A DNA stretch of 64,000 nt from JBFLXB01 sp964570625 (lineage in GTDB: Bacteria; Nitrospirota; Nitrospiria; 2-01-FULL-66-17). A program made the position numbers and the translations under genes. This document shows, piece after piece, positions 43,594-52,446 of the stretch. Under the pieces are notes generated by a model. That model worked only from the letters and a program-made list of their open reading frames with translations. It did no database searches and had not been told where the DNA came from. Location of the stretch: the NCBI GenBank assembly GCA_964570625.1, contig CAZMYW010000023.1, positions 62,001 to 126,000 of the forward strand. Direction: 5' to 3'. Position 1 is the stretch's first letter. Each line of letters starts with the position of its first letter.

Positions 43594-44661
43594 CTACGAT
43601 TTGAGGTGGGGGCGGATGCGGTCCCGTTCGCCCCGTTCGACGCGCAGCCTCCGTAGGGCGTCATAGAGGTCGCGCTCCTTGGCAGACGTGTCCTCCGGAG
43701 TCATCACCTGGATTTCCCAGTACAGATCCCCGGCCCCTTGGCCGGACGGTTTCGGAAGGCCCTTGCTCTTGAGCCGGAGTTTGCGCCCGCTCTGGGAATG
43801 AGCCGGCACGCGAAGCACCACGGAGCCGGTGGGAGTGGGCACCGGGATCTCTGCGCCTAACACCGCCTCGTCGTCCCACACCGGCAACTGCCCGGACAGG
43901 TCGTAGCCGTCGGCCTTGAAGGTCCGATGTGGCTCCAGCCGCACGCGCAAATACAAATCGCCGGGCTTCCCGCCTTGCACCCCACGTCCACCCAGACCGG
44001 CCAGACGGATCTGGGATCCGTCTTTGAGCCCTTTGGGAATTGTCACTTCGATGGTTTGCGTTCGCGTGACCTGACCCTCTCCACGACAGGTCGGGCAGAC
44101 CGTGGCGACGGTCCGCCGGCGCCCGGAGCCCGCCGCCGCACTCGAGACATGTCCCGCCCCGCCACACGTGGCGCACAACTCCCCCACCGACAGCCGTACG
44201 CTGTGTTTGCCTCCGGCCACCAGTTCTTCCAGCGTCAACGGGAAGTCAATCTGCGTATCCTCGCCGGGTTGAGCCGCGCCTCCCTCTCGGCCGAATCCCC
44301 CCCGCTCGAACGGGCGACCGCCGAAAAACGCCTGGAAAAAGTCACTGAAATCGCCGCCTGCCGTGCCTCCAAAGCCCTCAAAGCCCCGCGACCTCGATGC
44401 ACCCTGCTGCCTGGCGAACTCTTGTTCGCGAAGAATTTGCTCCCAATTGGAACCCAGCTCATCGTATTTTTTCCGTTTGTCCGGATCTCCGAGCACTTCG
44501 TTCGCCTCATTAATCTCTTTAAAGCGCTCCTCCGCCTTCTTGTCGCCAGGGTTCAAATCCGGGTGGTGTTTGCGGGCCAGCTTGCGGAAGGCGGACTTGA
44601 TCGCGTCCACAGACGCGCCGCGGTCCACACCCAACACTTTGTAGTAGTCCTTGAAATCCAT
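43594..44661 (-). CDS. DnaJ-family chaperone with a two-motif zinc centre
   Basis: 355 residues. J domain with HPD at 33-35 (KHHPDLNPG), Gly/Phe-rich linker (about 88-130), then only two CxxCxGxG motifs (Cys163/166 and Cys189/192), and the two C-terminal client-binding domains. Classical DnaJ has four such motifs and CbpA none, so this is an intermediate form. Hsp40 partner of DnaK. ATG at 44661 is preferred to an upstream in-frame start at 44709 that would cross an extended -10 (TGGTATCAT). Confidence 0.88.
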   Translation of the reverse strand: MDFKDYYKVLGVDRGASVDAIKSAFRKLARKHHPDLNPGDKKAEERFKEINEANEVLGDPDKRKKYDELGSNWEQILREQEFARQQGASRSRGFEGFGGTAGGDFSDFFQAFFGGRPFERGGFGREGGAAQPGEDTQIDFPLTLEELVAGGKHSVRLSVGELCATCGGAGHVSSAAAGSGRRRTVATVCPTCRGEGQVTRTQTIEVTIPKGLKDGSQIRLAGLGGRGVQGGKPGDLYLRVRLEPHRTFKADGYDLSGQLPVWDDEAVLGAEIPVPTPTGSVVLRVPAHSQSGRKLRLKSKGLPKPSGQGAGDLYWEIQVMTPEDTSAKERDLYDALRRLRVERGERDRIRPHLKS

Positions 44662-44744
44662 GGAAGACTCGTTGATTGCGCCGATGATACCACAGGCTGT
44701 TGGACACAAACGGGAGGGGACTTTCGCAGCCCGAAGACCTCCCT

Positions 44745-44750
44745 TATAAT
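44745..44750 (+). promoter_or_regulatory. Perfect -10 box just upstream of the 83-residue gene
   Basis: TATAAT at 44745-44750 with the ATG at 44760; the transcript leader would be about two to four bases. A weak -35 (TTTCGC) is 17 bases upstream. Confidence 0.45.
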
Positions 44751-44759
44751 AAGGTTGTT

Positions 44760-45011
44760 ATGGCGAGCGAGAAACCGAGTGGGGCCATGGAACGCGAAGT
44801 GCTCCACATGGACTACCAGTCCGGCGCGATTCAGGCCATCGGCCGCGTCATTGAACGTCGCCGCCGCGAACGGGGTCGCAACTACTTGGACCTTCTGCGC
44901 AAGGCCCGATTGCGGTTCGGCCGATCGCCCTACGACATCGGGGCGATCTTTCTCGGTCAGGTGATCGCCCGGCTGCGTACTCCCGCGCCGCGCCTGATCC
45001 GACTCATCTAG
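44760..45011 (+). CDS. Small protein, unknown
   Basis: 83 residues, basic and helical (QAIGRVIERRRRERGRNYLDLLRKARLRF), no membrane segment. It follows a TATAAT box and AAGG. Divergent from the dnaJ-like gene; not recognised. The 168 bases after it hold only a weak candidate promoter (TTGAGT 45113-45118, TACAGT 45137-45142) for the next gene. Confidence 0.6.
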   Translation: MASEKPSGAMEREVLHMDYQSGAIQAIGRVIERRRRERGRNYLDLLRKARLRFGRSPYDIGAIFLGQVIARLRTPAPRLIRLI

Positions 45012-45179
45012 CTGCACGTTGCCCCAAGGCCGACGCTTGATGGATCTTCCCTACCCCTACGACGAGAAATCGGCAGGCTCTTGACGAATGTAGCGACGAC
45101 GCCGGGGCGGCTTTGAGTTCCGGTCCGTGTTTCTGGTACAGTGTCGGCGGCGTATCCCTTAGGCGCATAGCGCCGGCAC

Positions 45180-46124
45180 ATGGCCGACACGTTTTACATT
45201 CCGCTCGTTGCGCTCAAACACCAGTGGGCGAAGGAGTACGAACTCGGCCAGGGGTTTGAGCTCGCGCGTTTTCCCTCGTCTCTCGCCGACGCCTATCGGG
45301 AATTCGATCACGGCACCGTTCGCCGACGGCACGGCGACCTGCTGCTACGCGAGGTCCAGGGCAACTACTGCCTCAAAATCTCGTGGCCCATGGAGCCGTT
45401 CAAAACCTCGCGCGAAATGGTCTACAACCTCGAAGATCCGGCGATCACGCTCTTGATCGTCCTACGCATCATCAAACCCACCAACGCTGGACTCCGCACG
45501 ATCTTCCATACGCCGGCGACACTCGAACTCGGCATGCCGTTCGACTTCGTGGACTACCGGATGCAAGGCTTCGCGCTCCGGCGGACCGACGACCTCCCCG
45601 TCTTTACCGACGAGGATATTCCGACCATCGTATATTACTACGCCAAACTCTTAGAACTGCTGAAACGCGAATATCACCACCGGCGAATTTTTAATGCCCT
45701 GCGGTTTTTCGACTTGGGCTATCGCAGTGAGAACCTGGACTCGCGCCTGATCTACTTCGCGATCGCCCTCGAGGTGTTATTCAAACCCCTGCGCGGGCGG
45801 ATCAGTCGCGGGATGACGGACCGGGTCGCCGACTTTCTGGGTACCACGCCGGAAGAATGCGAGAGCATCTCCAGAACCGTCATCGCGTTGATCGACCTCA
45901 AAGCGCGCATTACACACGGGGACATGACCTACTTCGATATCACGCGCCCCGAAAACGTGGTGTTGGTTCGCGAGCAGGAAGACATGCTCCGAGCCGTCCT
46001 CCAGAAGATCTTGCAAAAGGACAAGATGATCCAGATTTTCTCGCAGGTCCGGGAACGCGACGCCTACTTCGACCAGCGGCTGGGGCCGCCGGTGAGCCAG
46101 GGTCCCAGGGCTCACCGATCCTAA
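45180..46124 (+). CDS. Unknown protein with a HEPN (ApeA-like) C-terminal domain
   Basis: 314 residues. The N-terminal 180 residues are not recognised. Residues about 185-290 look like the ApeA-type HEPN helical domain: SRLIYFAIALEVLFKP, then a helix pair and IDLKARITHGD. HEPN RNases carry an RxxxxH motif; here the aligned position is Lys241 with His246 (K-A-R-I-T-H), so catalysis is uncertain. HEPN proteins are often in defence or stress RNases. Its TAA touches repeat copy E. Confidence 0.6.
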   Translation: MADTFYIPLVALKHQWAKEYELGQGFELARFPSSLADAYREFDHGTVRRRHGDLLLREVQGNYCLKISWPMEPFKTSREMVYNLEDPAITLLIVLRIIKPTNAGLRTIFHTPATLELGMPFDFVDYRMQGFALRRTDDLPVFTDEDIPTIVYYYAKLLELLKREYHHRRIFNALRFFDLGYRSENLDSRLIYFAIALEVLFKPLRGRISRGMTDRVADFLGTTPEECESISRTVIALIDLKARITHGDMTYFDITRPENVVLVREQEDMLRAVLQKILQKDKMIQIFSQVRERDAYFDQRLGPPVSQGPRAHRS

Positions 46125-46303
46125 GCGCCTGGCGATGAACGGTCATCTGCGGCGTTGCCGCTGCGCATCCGGTGCTCACGTACGACCCAGTACGCTGTGC
46201 TCCGGTGAACAGGGCGCGCGGCGGCGCGCCCGTCGAATATTTACACGGGCCGACTCAGTCGGCCCTGTGCGCCTGGCATCTGACGCGTTCCTAGCCAGGC
46301 TCA
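46122..46303. repeat. Dispersed hairpin repeat, copy E, with nested 60-bp insertion
   Basis: Left arm CGATGAACGGTCATCTGCGG and right arm CATCTGACGCGTTCCTAGCC flank the core CTCACGTACGACCCAGTACG. About 60 bases (46209-46268) bounded by ACAGGGC / GCCCTGT interrupt it. It lies between the convergent HEPN-like and uvrC genes. Confidence 0.8.
46209..46268. repeat. Nested palindromic insertion inside repeat copy E
   Basis: Outer arms ACAGGGC and GCCCTGT enclose two perfect hairpins: GGGCGCGC-GGCG-GCGCGCCC and GGGCCGACT-C-AGTCGGCCC, with an AT-rich link (GAATATTTACA). It can fold into a cloverleaf-like shape. Not present in the other six copies. Confidence 0.65.
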
Positions 46304-46328
46304 GCGCCCCGCACACCAGAATGCACTC

Positions 46329-48176
46329 TTAGCCGCGCCGGGGGTCGGACTCCCGCAGGGCGTGTAACACCAAACGAGCCAGAGCGCCGGTCATCCCGGG
46401 AACTGATCTGAGCTCTTCTTCCGTGGCATCGGCCACGCGTTCAACGCTCCCAAATCGAGCTAACAGAGCCCGTTTTCTCGAAGGTCCGATGCCAACTACC
46501 GCGTCTAGTCGCGATTGGGCCAGACGCCGGTGGCGCACCGCGCGATGATACGTGATCGCAAAGCGGTGGGCCTCATCGCGAATCCGCTGCAGGAGTCTGG
46601 TCGAAGCGGCCGTCGGATCAAGGGGGGTCGGATCGGCATCACCGGGGCGAAAGACCCGTTCCCCCTTGTCCCCGCGTTCCTTCGCCAAGCCGATCACGGT
46701 GGGGCCGCCGTCCCCCACCGCAATGTCGAGCGCTCGCAACGCGTCGAGGGCGGCGCTCAGTTGGCCTCGGCCACCGTCGATCACGATCAGATCCGGCCAC
46801 GGGCCGCCCTTGCTCTCGACGCGGGCGTAATGGCGACTGACCACCTCGTAGAGCATGCCGAAGTCGTTCGCCCCCCGGATCGTCTTGATACCGAACTTGC
46901 GGTAGTCCGCCTTCTTCATTTTCCCGTCTTCCCACACCACCATGGAGCCCACGGCCTGGTCGCCTTGAAAGTTCGAGATGTCGAATGCCTCGATCCGTCG
47001 CGGGCGGCGGGGAAGCGGCAGCACGGTTTGCAACTCGCGGGTTTCAGTCTCGCCGGCACGCTCGCGTCGTCGATGGTCGGTCATCGCCGCTTCCGCGTTC
47101 TCACGCGCCAGCGCCAGGAGCGCGGCGTCGGGACCGCGAGACGGGGTGGTCAGGCGAACGCGCCCCCCGCGTCGTTCGGTGAGCCAGGAAGCGAGCAGCG
47201 CGTCGTCGGGTAGATCGATCGGGAGCACGATTTCTGGGGGGACAACGGTCTCCCGGTCGTAAAACTGCTGTAAGACCGCCGTCAGCAACGCCGCGTCGTC
47301 CGCGTCGGCCCGGTCGAAGTAATAGTCTTTGCGACCGATCAGCATCCCGCCGCGGATGAATAACACCTGCACGTCGGCTGACTCTCCTTCACGCACGAGT
47401 GCCACGACGTCCTGATCCTGCAACAACGTGGACGTGATGCGCTGCCGTTCCAGCACCTTGTGAATCCGCGCCATCTGGTCGCGCAGCCTGGCGGCCTCCT
47501 CGAACCGCAGGGCCTCCGCCGCTCCGGACATCCGACCCTCCAGCGCGCGCACCAACTCGCGGTCACGCCCCTCAAGGAACAAGCGGACCTGGTCGATCAT
47601 CTCCCGGTAGTCTGCCTGGGTTTGCTGGCCCGTACACGGCGCCAGGCACCGACCGATCTCGTACTCGATACACGCGCGTTCGGCCGTGCCGTCGATGGTG
47701 ATCGAACAGTTCGGCAGCGGAAACAGATACCGGAGGACCCGAAGGGTCTCGCGCAGCGCGTTGGTCGGCACATACGGACCAAAATACCGCGCGCCGTCCC
47801 GCGCCACGCGGCGGACGATCTCCGGTCGAGGATACGGGTCCTCCATGGCCAGTCGGATGAATGGGTAGTGCTTGTCGTCGCGCAACACGATGTTGTAGCG
47901 CGGACGGTGTTTCTTGATCAGATTGTTTTCGAGGATCAGGGCCTCAAGCTCGGATCCGGTGACGAAGTACTCGATGGTCTGAACCTGGGACACCAGCGCG
48001 GCGGTCTTGGGCGGGAGGCGAGCGCTCGCCTGAAAGTAGGATCGGACTCGATCCGGCAGGGATTTCGCTTTACCGACGTAGAGGATTTTCCCCCCCGTCC
48101 CGCGCATCATATACACCCCGGGCGCGGCGGGAGGGTCGGGGAATCGTGTCTCTCTGTTGATCATACCTGCTTGCAT
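46329..48176 (-). CDS. uvrC: Excinuclease ABC subunit C
   Basis: 615 residues. GIY-YIG nuclease at the N-terminus (APGVYMMRGTGGKILYVGKAKSL), Cys-rich linker (YEIGRCLAPC), UVR motif (about 200-235), RNase H-like nuclease (IEAFDISNFQGDQAVGSMVVWEDG, IDGGRGQL) and C-terminal HhH pair (VVGIGPSRKRALLARFGS). It makes both incisions in nucleotide excision repair. A second ATG at 48164 could be the start. Confidence 0.97.
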   Translation of the reverse strand: MQAGMINRETRFPDPPAAPGVYMMRGTGGKILYVGKAKSLPDRVRSYFQASARLPPKTAALVSQVQTIEYFVTGSELEALILENNLIKKHRPRYNIVLRDDKHYPFIRLAMEDPYPRPEIVRRVARDGARYFGPYVPTNALRETLRVLRYLFPLPNCSITIDGTAERACIEYEIGRCLAPCTGQQTQADYREMIDQVRLFLEGRDRELVRALEGRMSGAAEALRFEEAARLRDQMARIHKVLERQRITSTLLQDQDVVALVREGESADVQVLFIRGGMLIGRKDYYFDRADADDAALLTAVLQQFYDRETVVPPEIVLPIDLPDDALLASWLTERRGGRVRLTTPSRGPDAALLALARENAEAAMTDHRRRERAGETETRELQTVLPLPRRPRRIEAFDISNFQGDQAVGSMVVWEDGKMKKADYRKFGIKTIRGANDFGMLYEVVSRHYARVESKGGPWPDLIVIDGGRGQLSAALDALRALDIAVGDGGPTVIGLAKERGDKGERVFRPGDADPTPLDPTAASTRLLQRIRDEAHRFAITYHRAVRHRRLAQSRLDAVVGIGPSRKRALLARFGSVERVADATEEELRSVPGMTGALARLVLHALRESDPRRG

Positions 48177-48212
48177 TGTACGTCCGCCGCGAGAGCACGA
48201 TCAATCGCACCC

Positions 48213-49724
48213 TCATCGGCGGGGCCCCGGATCGGCATGTTCCGCGCGAGGCGCCGCAATCGAACCGGTTCCTTCGTCAAAGAGCCGACTGATGTCCGGT
48301 TGATCCCTCTTACGACAGAGGACGAAGAGATGGTCTCCCGTTTCGAGCCGGGTTTGTCCCTTGGGGGCAAGCACATGCCCGCCACGCACGATCATGGCGA
48401 CAAAGGTCTCGTGAGGAAACGGGAGATCTTTGATCAGCTGACCGACCGCCCGGCTTTTCTGATCCAGGTAATAGTCCATGATTCGGCGATCGGTTTGCTC
48501 GATCGAGGTGATATGCAGGCGATGACGCGGTTCCGGGCGCCGTTGACTGTGCAGCCCCAGCAACCTGGCCGCCCACGAGATGGTGGTGCCTTGGAGCAAC
48601 ACCGAGGTCACGACCACGAAGAAGATCAGGTCGAAGAACAACTGGCCGTTGGGCAGCCCAGCCAGCACGGGGAAGGTAGCCAAGATGATGGGCACGGCGC
48701 CGCGCAGACCCACCCACGAAATCAGCAGTCGTTCCCGCAGGTTGAAACGCGAAAACATCAGCGAGACGAACACCGCGGCGGGGCGGGCAACCACCATGAG
48801 GACGGCTGACAGGATGAGGCCGTCACCCGCGACGGCCCACAGACGACTCGGGAACGACAAGAGCCCGAGCGCCACGAACATGGCGATTTGCATCAACCAC
48901 GCCAACCCGTCGTGAAAGTCGATGATTAGCCGTTGAGACACCGTCAACCGTTGACCGATCATCAGGCCGGCAAGATACACCGCGACGAATCCGCTCCCTC
49001 CCACCGCGGCGGCGAAACTGTACGTTCCAAGACCCAACGCCAATGCCATGACTGGATAGAGACCGGACGACCCGAGGCGAGCCCGATTGATAGCCCAGGC
49101 TCCGCCAATACCGAATGCGAGCCCGATCAACGTTCCGGATGTGGCTTGATACCCTAGCTGGAGGAGGGTGTCCCCCACCGAAAGTCCCGCGCTGGTCATC
49201 AACGTCTCGGTGATGGCGATGGTCATGAAGACCGCCATCGGGTCGTTCAGCCCGGATTCGACTTCGAGGGTCGATTCCACGGCTCGAGCCAACTTGGTGT
49301 TATGGCCCCGAATGATGAGGAACACCGCGGCGGCATCGGTGGATCCGACGATAGCGCCCAGCAACACGCCTTCGAGGATCGACCACCCCAGCCACCAGGC
49401 GGCGAACCCGCCCAACACCAACGCGGTGAGAAGGACTCCCAACGTGGCGAGGCTCGCCGCGGGTCTGATGCCCAGGCTGAGCACACGCGGACTGGTGTCC
49501 AACCCCCCGGCAAACAGGATCAGCGCAAGTGCGACCAGCCCCACGTCCTGGGTGAGTTGGTAGCTCTCGAACGCGATGCCGCCCAACCCCTCGGATCCGG
49601 CGAGCATGCCGACGACCACGAAGAAGAGCAGCGCAGGAACGTTCAAGCGACGGGACAGTTTGGTGAGGAGAACCCCCAGCACCACCAGCCAGGGACCGAT
49701 GGTCAACACGAGGTCGAGCGTCAT
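48213..49724 (-). CDS. K+/H+ antiporter (CvrA/NhaP2-like) with TrkA-C domain
   Basis: 503 residues, 12-13 membrane helices of the CPA fold (ILFAGGLDTSPRVL, VGSTDAAAVFLIIRG, ESGLNDPMAVFMTIA), then a C-terminal regulatory TrkA-C domain (about 400-490; LPFPHETFVAMIVRGGHVLAPKGQTRLETGD). Exports K+ or Na+ in exchange for protons. Lies 36 bases upstream of uvrC on the same strand. Confidence 0.92.
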   Translation of the reverse strand: MTLDLVLTIGPWLVVLGVLLTKLSRRLNVPALLFFVVVGMLAGSEGLGGIAFESYQLTQDVGLVALALILFAGGLDTSPRVLSLGIRPAASLATLGVLLTALVLGGFAAWWLGWSILEGVLLGAIVGSTDAAAVFLIIRGHNTKLARAVESTLEVESGLNDPMAVFMTIAITETLMTSAGLSVGDTLLQLGYQATSGTLIGLAFGIGGAWAINRARLGSSGLYPVMALALGLGTYSFAAAVGGSGFVAVYLAGLMIGQRLTVSQRLIIDFHDGLAWLMQIAMFVALGLLSFPSRLWAVAGDGLILSAVLMVVARPAAVFVSLMFSRFNLRERLLISWVGLRGAVPIILATFPVLAGLPNGQLFFDLIFFVVVTSVLLQGTTISWAARLLGLHSQRRPEPRHRLHITSIEQTDRRIMDYYLDQKSRAVGQLIKDLPFPHETFVAMIVRGGHVLAPKGQTRLETGDHLFVLCRKRDQPDISRLFDEGTGSIAAPRAEHADPGPRR

Positions 49725-49791
49725 GGACGGAGGGAGCCCACCGCGGCACTGTACCAGAGTAGATGAGGGCCTCGCAAGAAATCGCAGGCTT

Positions 49792-49820
49792 TTGACTCGT
49801 CGGAACCGCCGTGGTATAGT
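49792..49820 (+). promoter_or_regulatory. Strong predicted promoter, leaderless, for the CopD-like gene
   Basis: TTGACT (49792-49797), 17-base spacer, TGGTATAGT (TATAGT 49815-49820). The GTG start is at 49829, eight bases after the -10, so the mRNA should begin at or next to the start codon. Confidence 0.65.
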
Positions 49821-49828
49821 CCGCGCCC

Positions 49829-50290
49829 GTGCCCGCGTACTTGGTCATGTGGGTGCATCTGGTGGCGCTCGCCGCGTTCGTCGGCGGCCACCTGGTTCTG
49901 ACCGTGGTGGTCAGGCCGATGGCACGAAACGCGTCGCCGGACGGCACCGAGCTTGTTCGCCGCGTCGGCCGGCAGTTCAAGTCCCTCGCGTGGGCCAGCC
50001 TCGTCTTGTTGATCGTGACCGGAGTTTTCAACCTCCTCAACGAAGGCGGCTCCGCGCGGATCGAATCGGCGTGGGGCGGCGTGTTGATGCTCAAACTGCT
50101 CCTCGTGCTGATCCTGATCGCCTTGTCGATCGTTCACGACTTCATTCTCGATCCGTATGGACCCGGCGCAACTCGAGGCCCAGCGGCGGTGGCCGCGGCC
50201 CGCGCCGCAACCGCCGGACGGGTGCAGGTCGCGATCGTGGTGGTCGGAATCGCCATTCTACTGGTCGCCGCTTATCTGGCGAGGACCTAG
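49829..50290 (+). CDS. CopD-like four-helix membrane protein
   Basis: 153 residues, four membrane helices. VMWVHLVALAAFVGGHLVL and LKLLLVLILIALSIVHDFIL resemble the CopD / DUF4149 group, with histidines in helices that may bind copper or heme. The usual CopC partner is absent, so the role is open. Confidence 0.75.
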   Translation: MPAYLVMWVHLVALAAFVGGHLVLTVVVRPMARNASPDGTELVRRVGRQFKSLAWASLVLLIVTGVFNLLNEGGSARIESAWGGVLMLKLLLVLILIALSIVHDFILDPYGPGATRGPAAVAAARAATAGRVQVAIVVVGIAILLVAAYLART

Positions 50291-50320
50291 CCCGGCGGTC
50301 GGCCACAACCGGAGGTGTCA

Positions 50321-50673
50321 ATGCCCAACGTCACGTCGCGTGTGTTCTCCACCGAATTCATGGAGCGGCTCGCCTGCTGTTGGTGGTCATCCTCCTGGAG
50401 TTGTTTCGGACGATCGTCAATTTCCTCAAGACCGGAGAAATCAGCCTCGAACCGTTCCTACACGTCGGCATTATCGCGGCCGTTCGAAAGATCCTCACCG
50501 TCGGCGCTGAGATGGTGCTCGTGGACAGCGTCGACGAGACTCGGTTCACCCAATATTTGTTCGATGTCGGGGTTCACGGCGCAGTGGTCTTGGCCCTGGT
50601 GACCGGACTGTACTTCTACCGTGCGCCTCGACGGGCGGGGGTCACGAATGCCTCGCCTGCGACACCCCCGTGA
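50321..50673 (+). pseudogene. PsiE-like phosphate-starvation gene with a frameshift
   Basis: The ATG at 50321 has GGAGG five bases upstream and begins MPNVTSRVFSTEFMERL. After ATGGAGCGGCTC the frame must shift at about 50371-50374 (one base appears lost) to reach LLLVVILLELFRTIVNFLKT and continue through ILTVGAEMVLVD and FDVGVHGAVVLALVTGLYFY, the PsiE membrane domain. Without the shift the first frame continues for about 95 codons of unrelated sequence. Either a true frameshift or an assembly error; internal TTG/GTG codons (50380, 50383) could give a shortened product. Confidence 0.7.
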
Positions 50674-50694
50674 CCAGAGCGCACCTGAACATAC

Positions 50695-50722
50695 TGGTCA
50701 CAACTGAGTAACCGGCTATACT
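50695..50722 (+). promoter_or_regulatory. Predicted promoter of the PilZ gene
   Basis: TGGTCA (50695-50700), 16-base spacer, TATACT (50717-50722); ATG at 50796 with AAAGGAAGGG upstream. Confidence 0.45.
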
Positions 50723-50795
50723 CTCCGTAGCAGACGGCACCAGGCGGTCCGAACGCGAAGATCGCGGAACGTTCACAGGTTCAAAGGAAGGGTAC

Positions 50796-51140
50796 ATGGG
50801 ACGTCAGGCACAATCGTCTCAAACCTCGTCTGACGCGCGCTGGGGATCCCGCATCTCGGTCGAGCGCGTGGTCCGTGTTCGCACCGAGGCCGGCGAACGG
50901 TCAGCGCGGATGCAGGACTTGAGTCTGACCGGATGTTTTTTGGAGACCGCGGCTTCGTACGAGATCGGCGCGATTCTCACGCTGAGTTTCGCCCTGTCCA
51001 GCGGAGACGAACAACCGGTCACCACCGAAGCACGCGTGGTCCGACGCTCCAAACACGGCGTGGGGGTCCGCTTCGTGTTCTCCGACGCCCAGACGCCCGT
51101 CGCAATCAAACGTTGGCTCTCGGCCCATCGCACCGACTGA
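50796..51140 (+). CDS. PilZ-domain protein
   Basis: 114 residues, a stand-alone PilZ domain: basic N-terminus with R-x-S-V-E-R type stretch (RISVERVVRVRT), DLSLTGCFLET (DxSxxG) and a C-terminal helix. The c-di-GMP-binding RxxxR motif is not obvious in its canonical form, so ligand binding is uncertain. May be an effector of c-di-GMP levels set by the HD-GYP protein. Confidence 0.85.
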   Translation: MGRQAQSSQTSSDARWGSRISVERVVRVRTEAGERSARMQDLSLTGCFLETAASYEIGAILTLSFALSSGDEQPVTTEARVVRRSKHGVGVRFVFSDAQTPVAIKRWLSAHRTD

Positions 51141-51154
51141 ACGTCCCGGCAGCC

Positions 51155-52219
51155 TCAGTACAAGCTCAGCGGCGTATACACCACCGGCCCCCCCACCAAC
51201 TCCGCGAGCCAGGCGCCGGTCCGGTCCGCCGGCAACGGCATCCGATTCAAGCGAATCTCGACGGTAAACCCCTCGCACGACCCAATCGCTCCAATCACCG
51301 CGTAGGCCTCGCGCGCCCCCGGCAGCAGGTCTGGGGTTCGGAACTCACACAGGGTCGCGAGGGCCCGTCCTCGCGGCGCGACCGCCGCGGCGATTGCCGC
51401 GAGGTCAGCCAACGGCGCGTGGACGAATCCGCGATACAGGAGCTTCGCCTCTGGTTGCAGTCGGTGAAACTCCGTAAATGCCTCCAGGGACCAACCGGAC
51501 AGGAACGTCCGGAGCGCCGCAGGCCGCAGACCGAGGCGCTCCACCAATCGCGCCGCCGGTATCAGCAACTCGTACCGATCTAACACGACGTATTCGAACT
51601 GGCACGGCCCGAATGCGTCGGGCCATGATCCCGAGATCCGGCAACCAGGCTCAGCCGATCCCACCATGGGCAGGCCCTCAGACCAATCCACGAACAACGG
51701 CAACTCCAGGGCCTCGATCGCGGAGGAAAACGCCTCGGCGCGTTCGCTCACCCACTGATCGCGCCGTGGGTCTTGATCACCTTCCCCGGGCGTCACGATC
51801 TCCGTCGGCACCACGCGCACACGGATGAACCCGTGTGTATCGCGAAACCCAATCCAGCACATCGCCTCGCGCTGATGCAAGACCAGGCGCACGTCATCGG
51901 GGACGCGCCACGGATGGCTGAGCGACAGATACGCCTCCATCCTCGCGCGCTCTCGATACAATTCGTGGTGCTGCCCCGCGAGGACGAAGAAGTCCCCGGC
52001 CCACGCGTCATCCACCTCGATCAGCGTCGTTTCCTCGATGGGCCACGAATCGAGCCGAGCGATGTCTTCCGGTCGATCGACCCAGAACTCTTCGACGTAA
52101 CACGCACCGAGCCGGTCAGGGGGTCCCACCGCCAGGCCCAGGGCCTCTAAGCGGCCGACCAGCCGGATCACGTCGTCAAAGCCCAGGAACGCCTGGGTTT
52201 CCCAACGGTGCTCACGCAT
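51155..52219 (-). CDS. Unknown conserved-looking protein
   Basis: 354 residues, soluble, rich in Trp, Arg and acidic residues, no signal or membrane segment. Long beta-type stretches (YVEEFWVDRPEDIARL, WIGFRDTHGFIRVRVVP) and an Ala/Leu helix region (about 230-290). Codon use is normal for the window and there are no internal breaks, so I regard it as a real gene. No family recognised. The following 227 bases to 52446 hold no feature that I can support. Confidence 0.6.
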   Translation of the reverse strand: MREHRWETQAFLGFDDVIRLVGRLEALGLAVGPPDRLGACYVEEFWVDRPEDIARLDSWPIEETTLIEVDDAWAGDFFVLAGQHHELYRERARMEAYLSLSHPWRVPDDVRLVLHQREAMCWIGFRDTHGFIRVRVVPTEIVTPGEGDQDPRRDQWVSERAEAFSSAIEALELPLFVDWSEGLPMVGSAEPGCRISGSWPDAFGPCQFEYVVLDRYELLIPAARLVERLGLRPAALRTFLSGWSLEAFTEFHRLQPEAKLLYRGFVHAPLADLAAIAAAVAPRGRALATLCEFRTPDLLPGAREAYAVIGAIGSCEGFTVEIRLNRMPLPADRTGAWLAELVGGPVVYTPLSLY

Positions 52220-52446
52220 CAGGCATCGAGAGGTTGGGCGGCATCCGCGTATGAGCCGGACACGACTCGTGCGGTCGGCGTTGGGACGAAGCGAGCGCGT
52301 GGACAGGTGGCAAATCTAAGTCCGGTGTCACCGACCCCGCAGCTGCCCGAGGCGGTCCAATCGCGCTCGCCACCAGGTCGTGTTGAGTCAGTAGAGGTCC
52401 GGAAGATCAGCGCAAACTGAAGAGAACTCGTGTCGTCGGCCGTGGC

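Noticed and set aside
44548..44575. tRNA-like T-arm text (GGTTCAAATCC)
   Set aside because: It lies inside the dnaJ J domain (encoding DLNPGDK on the other strand) and no acceptor or anticodon arms can be formed around it.
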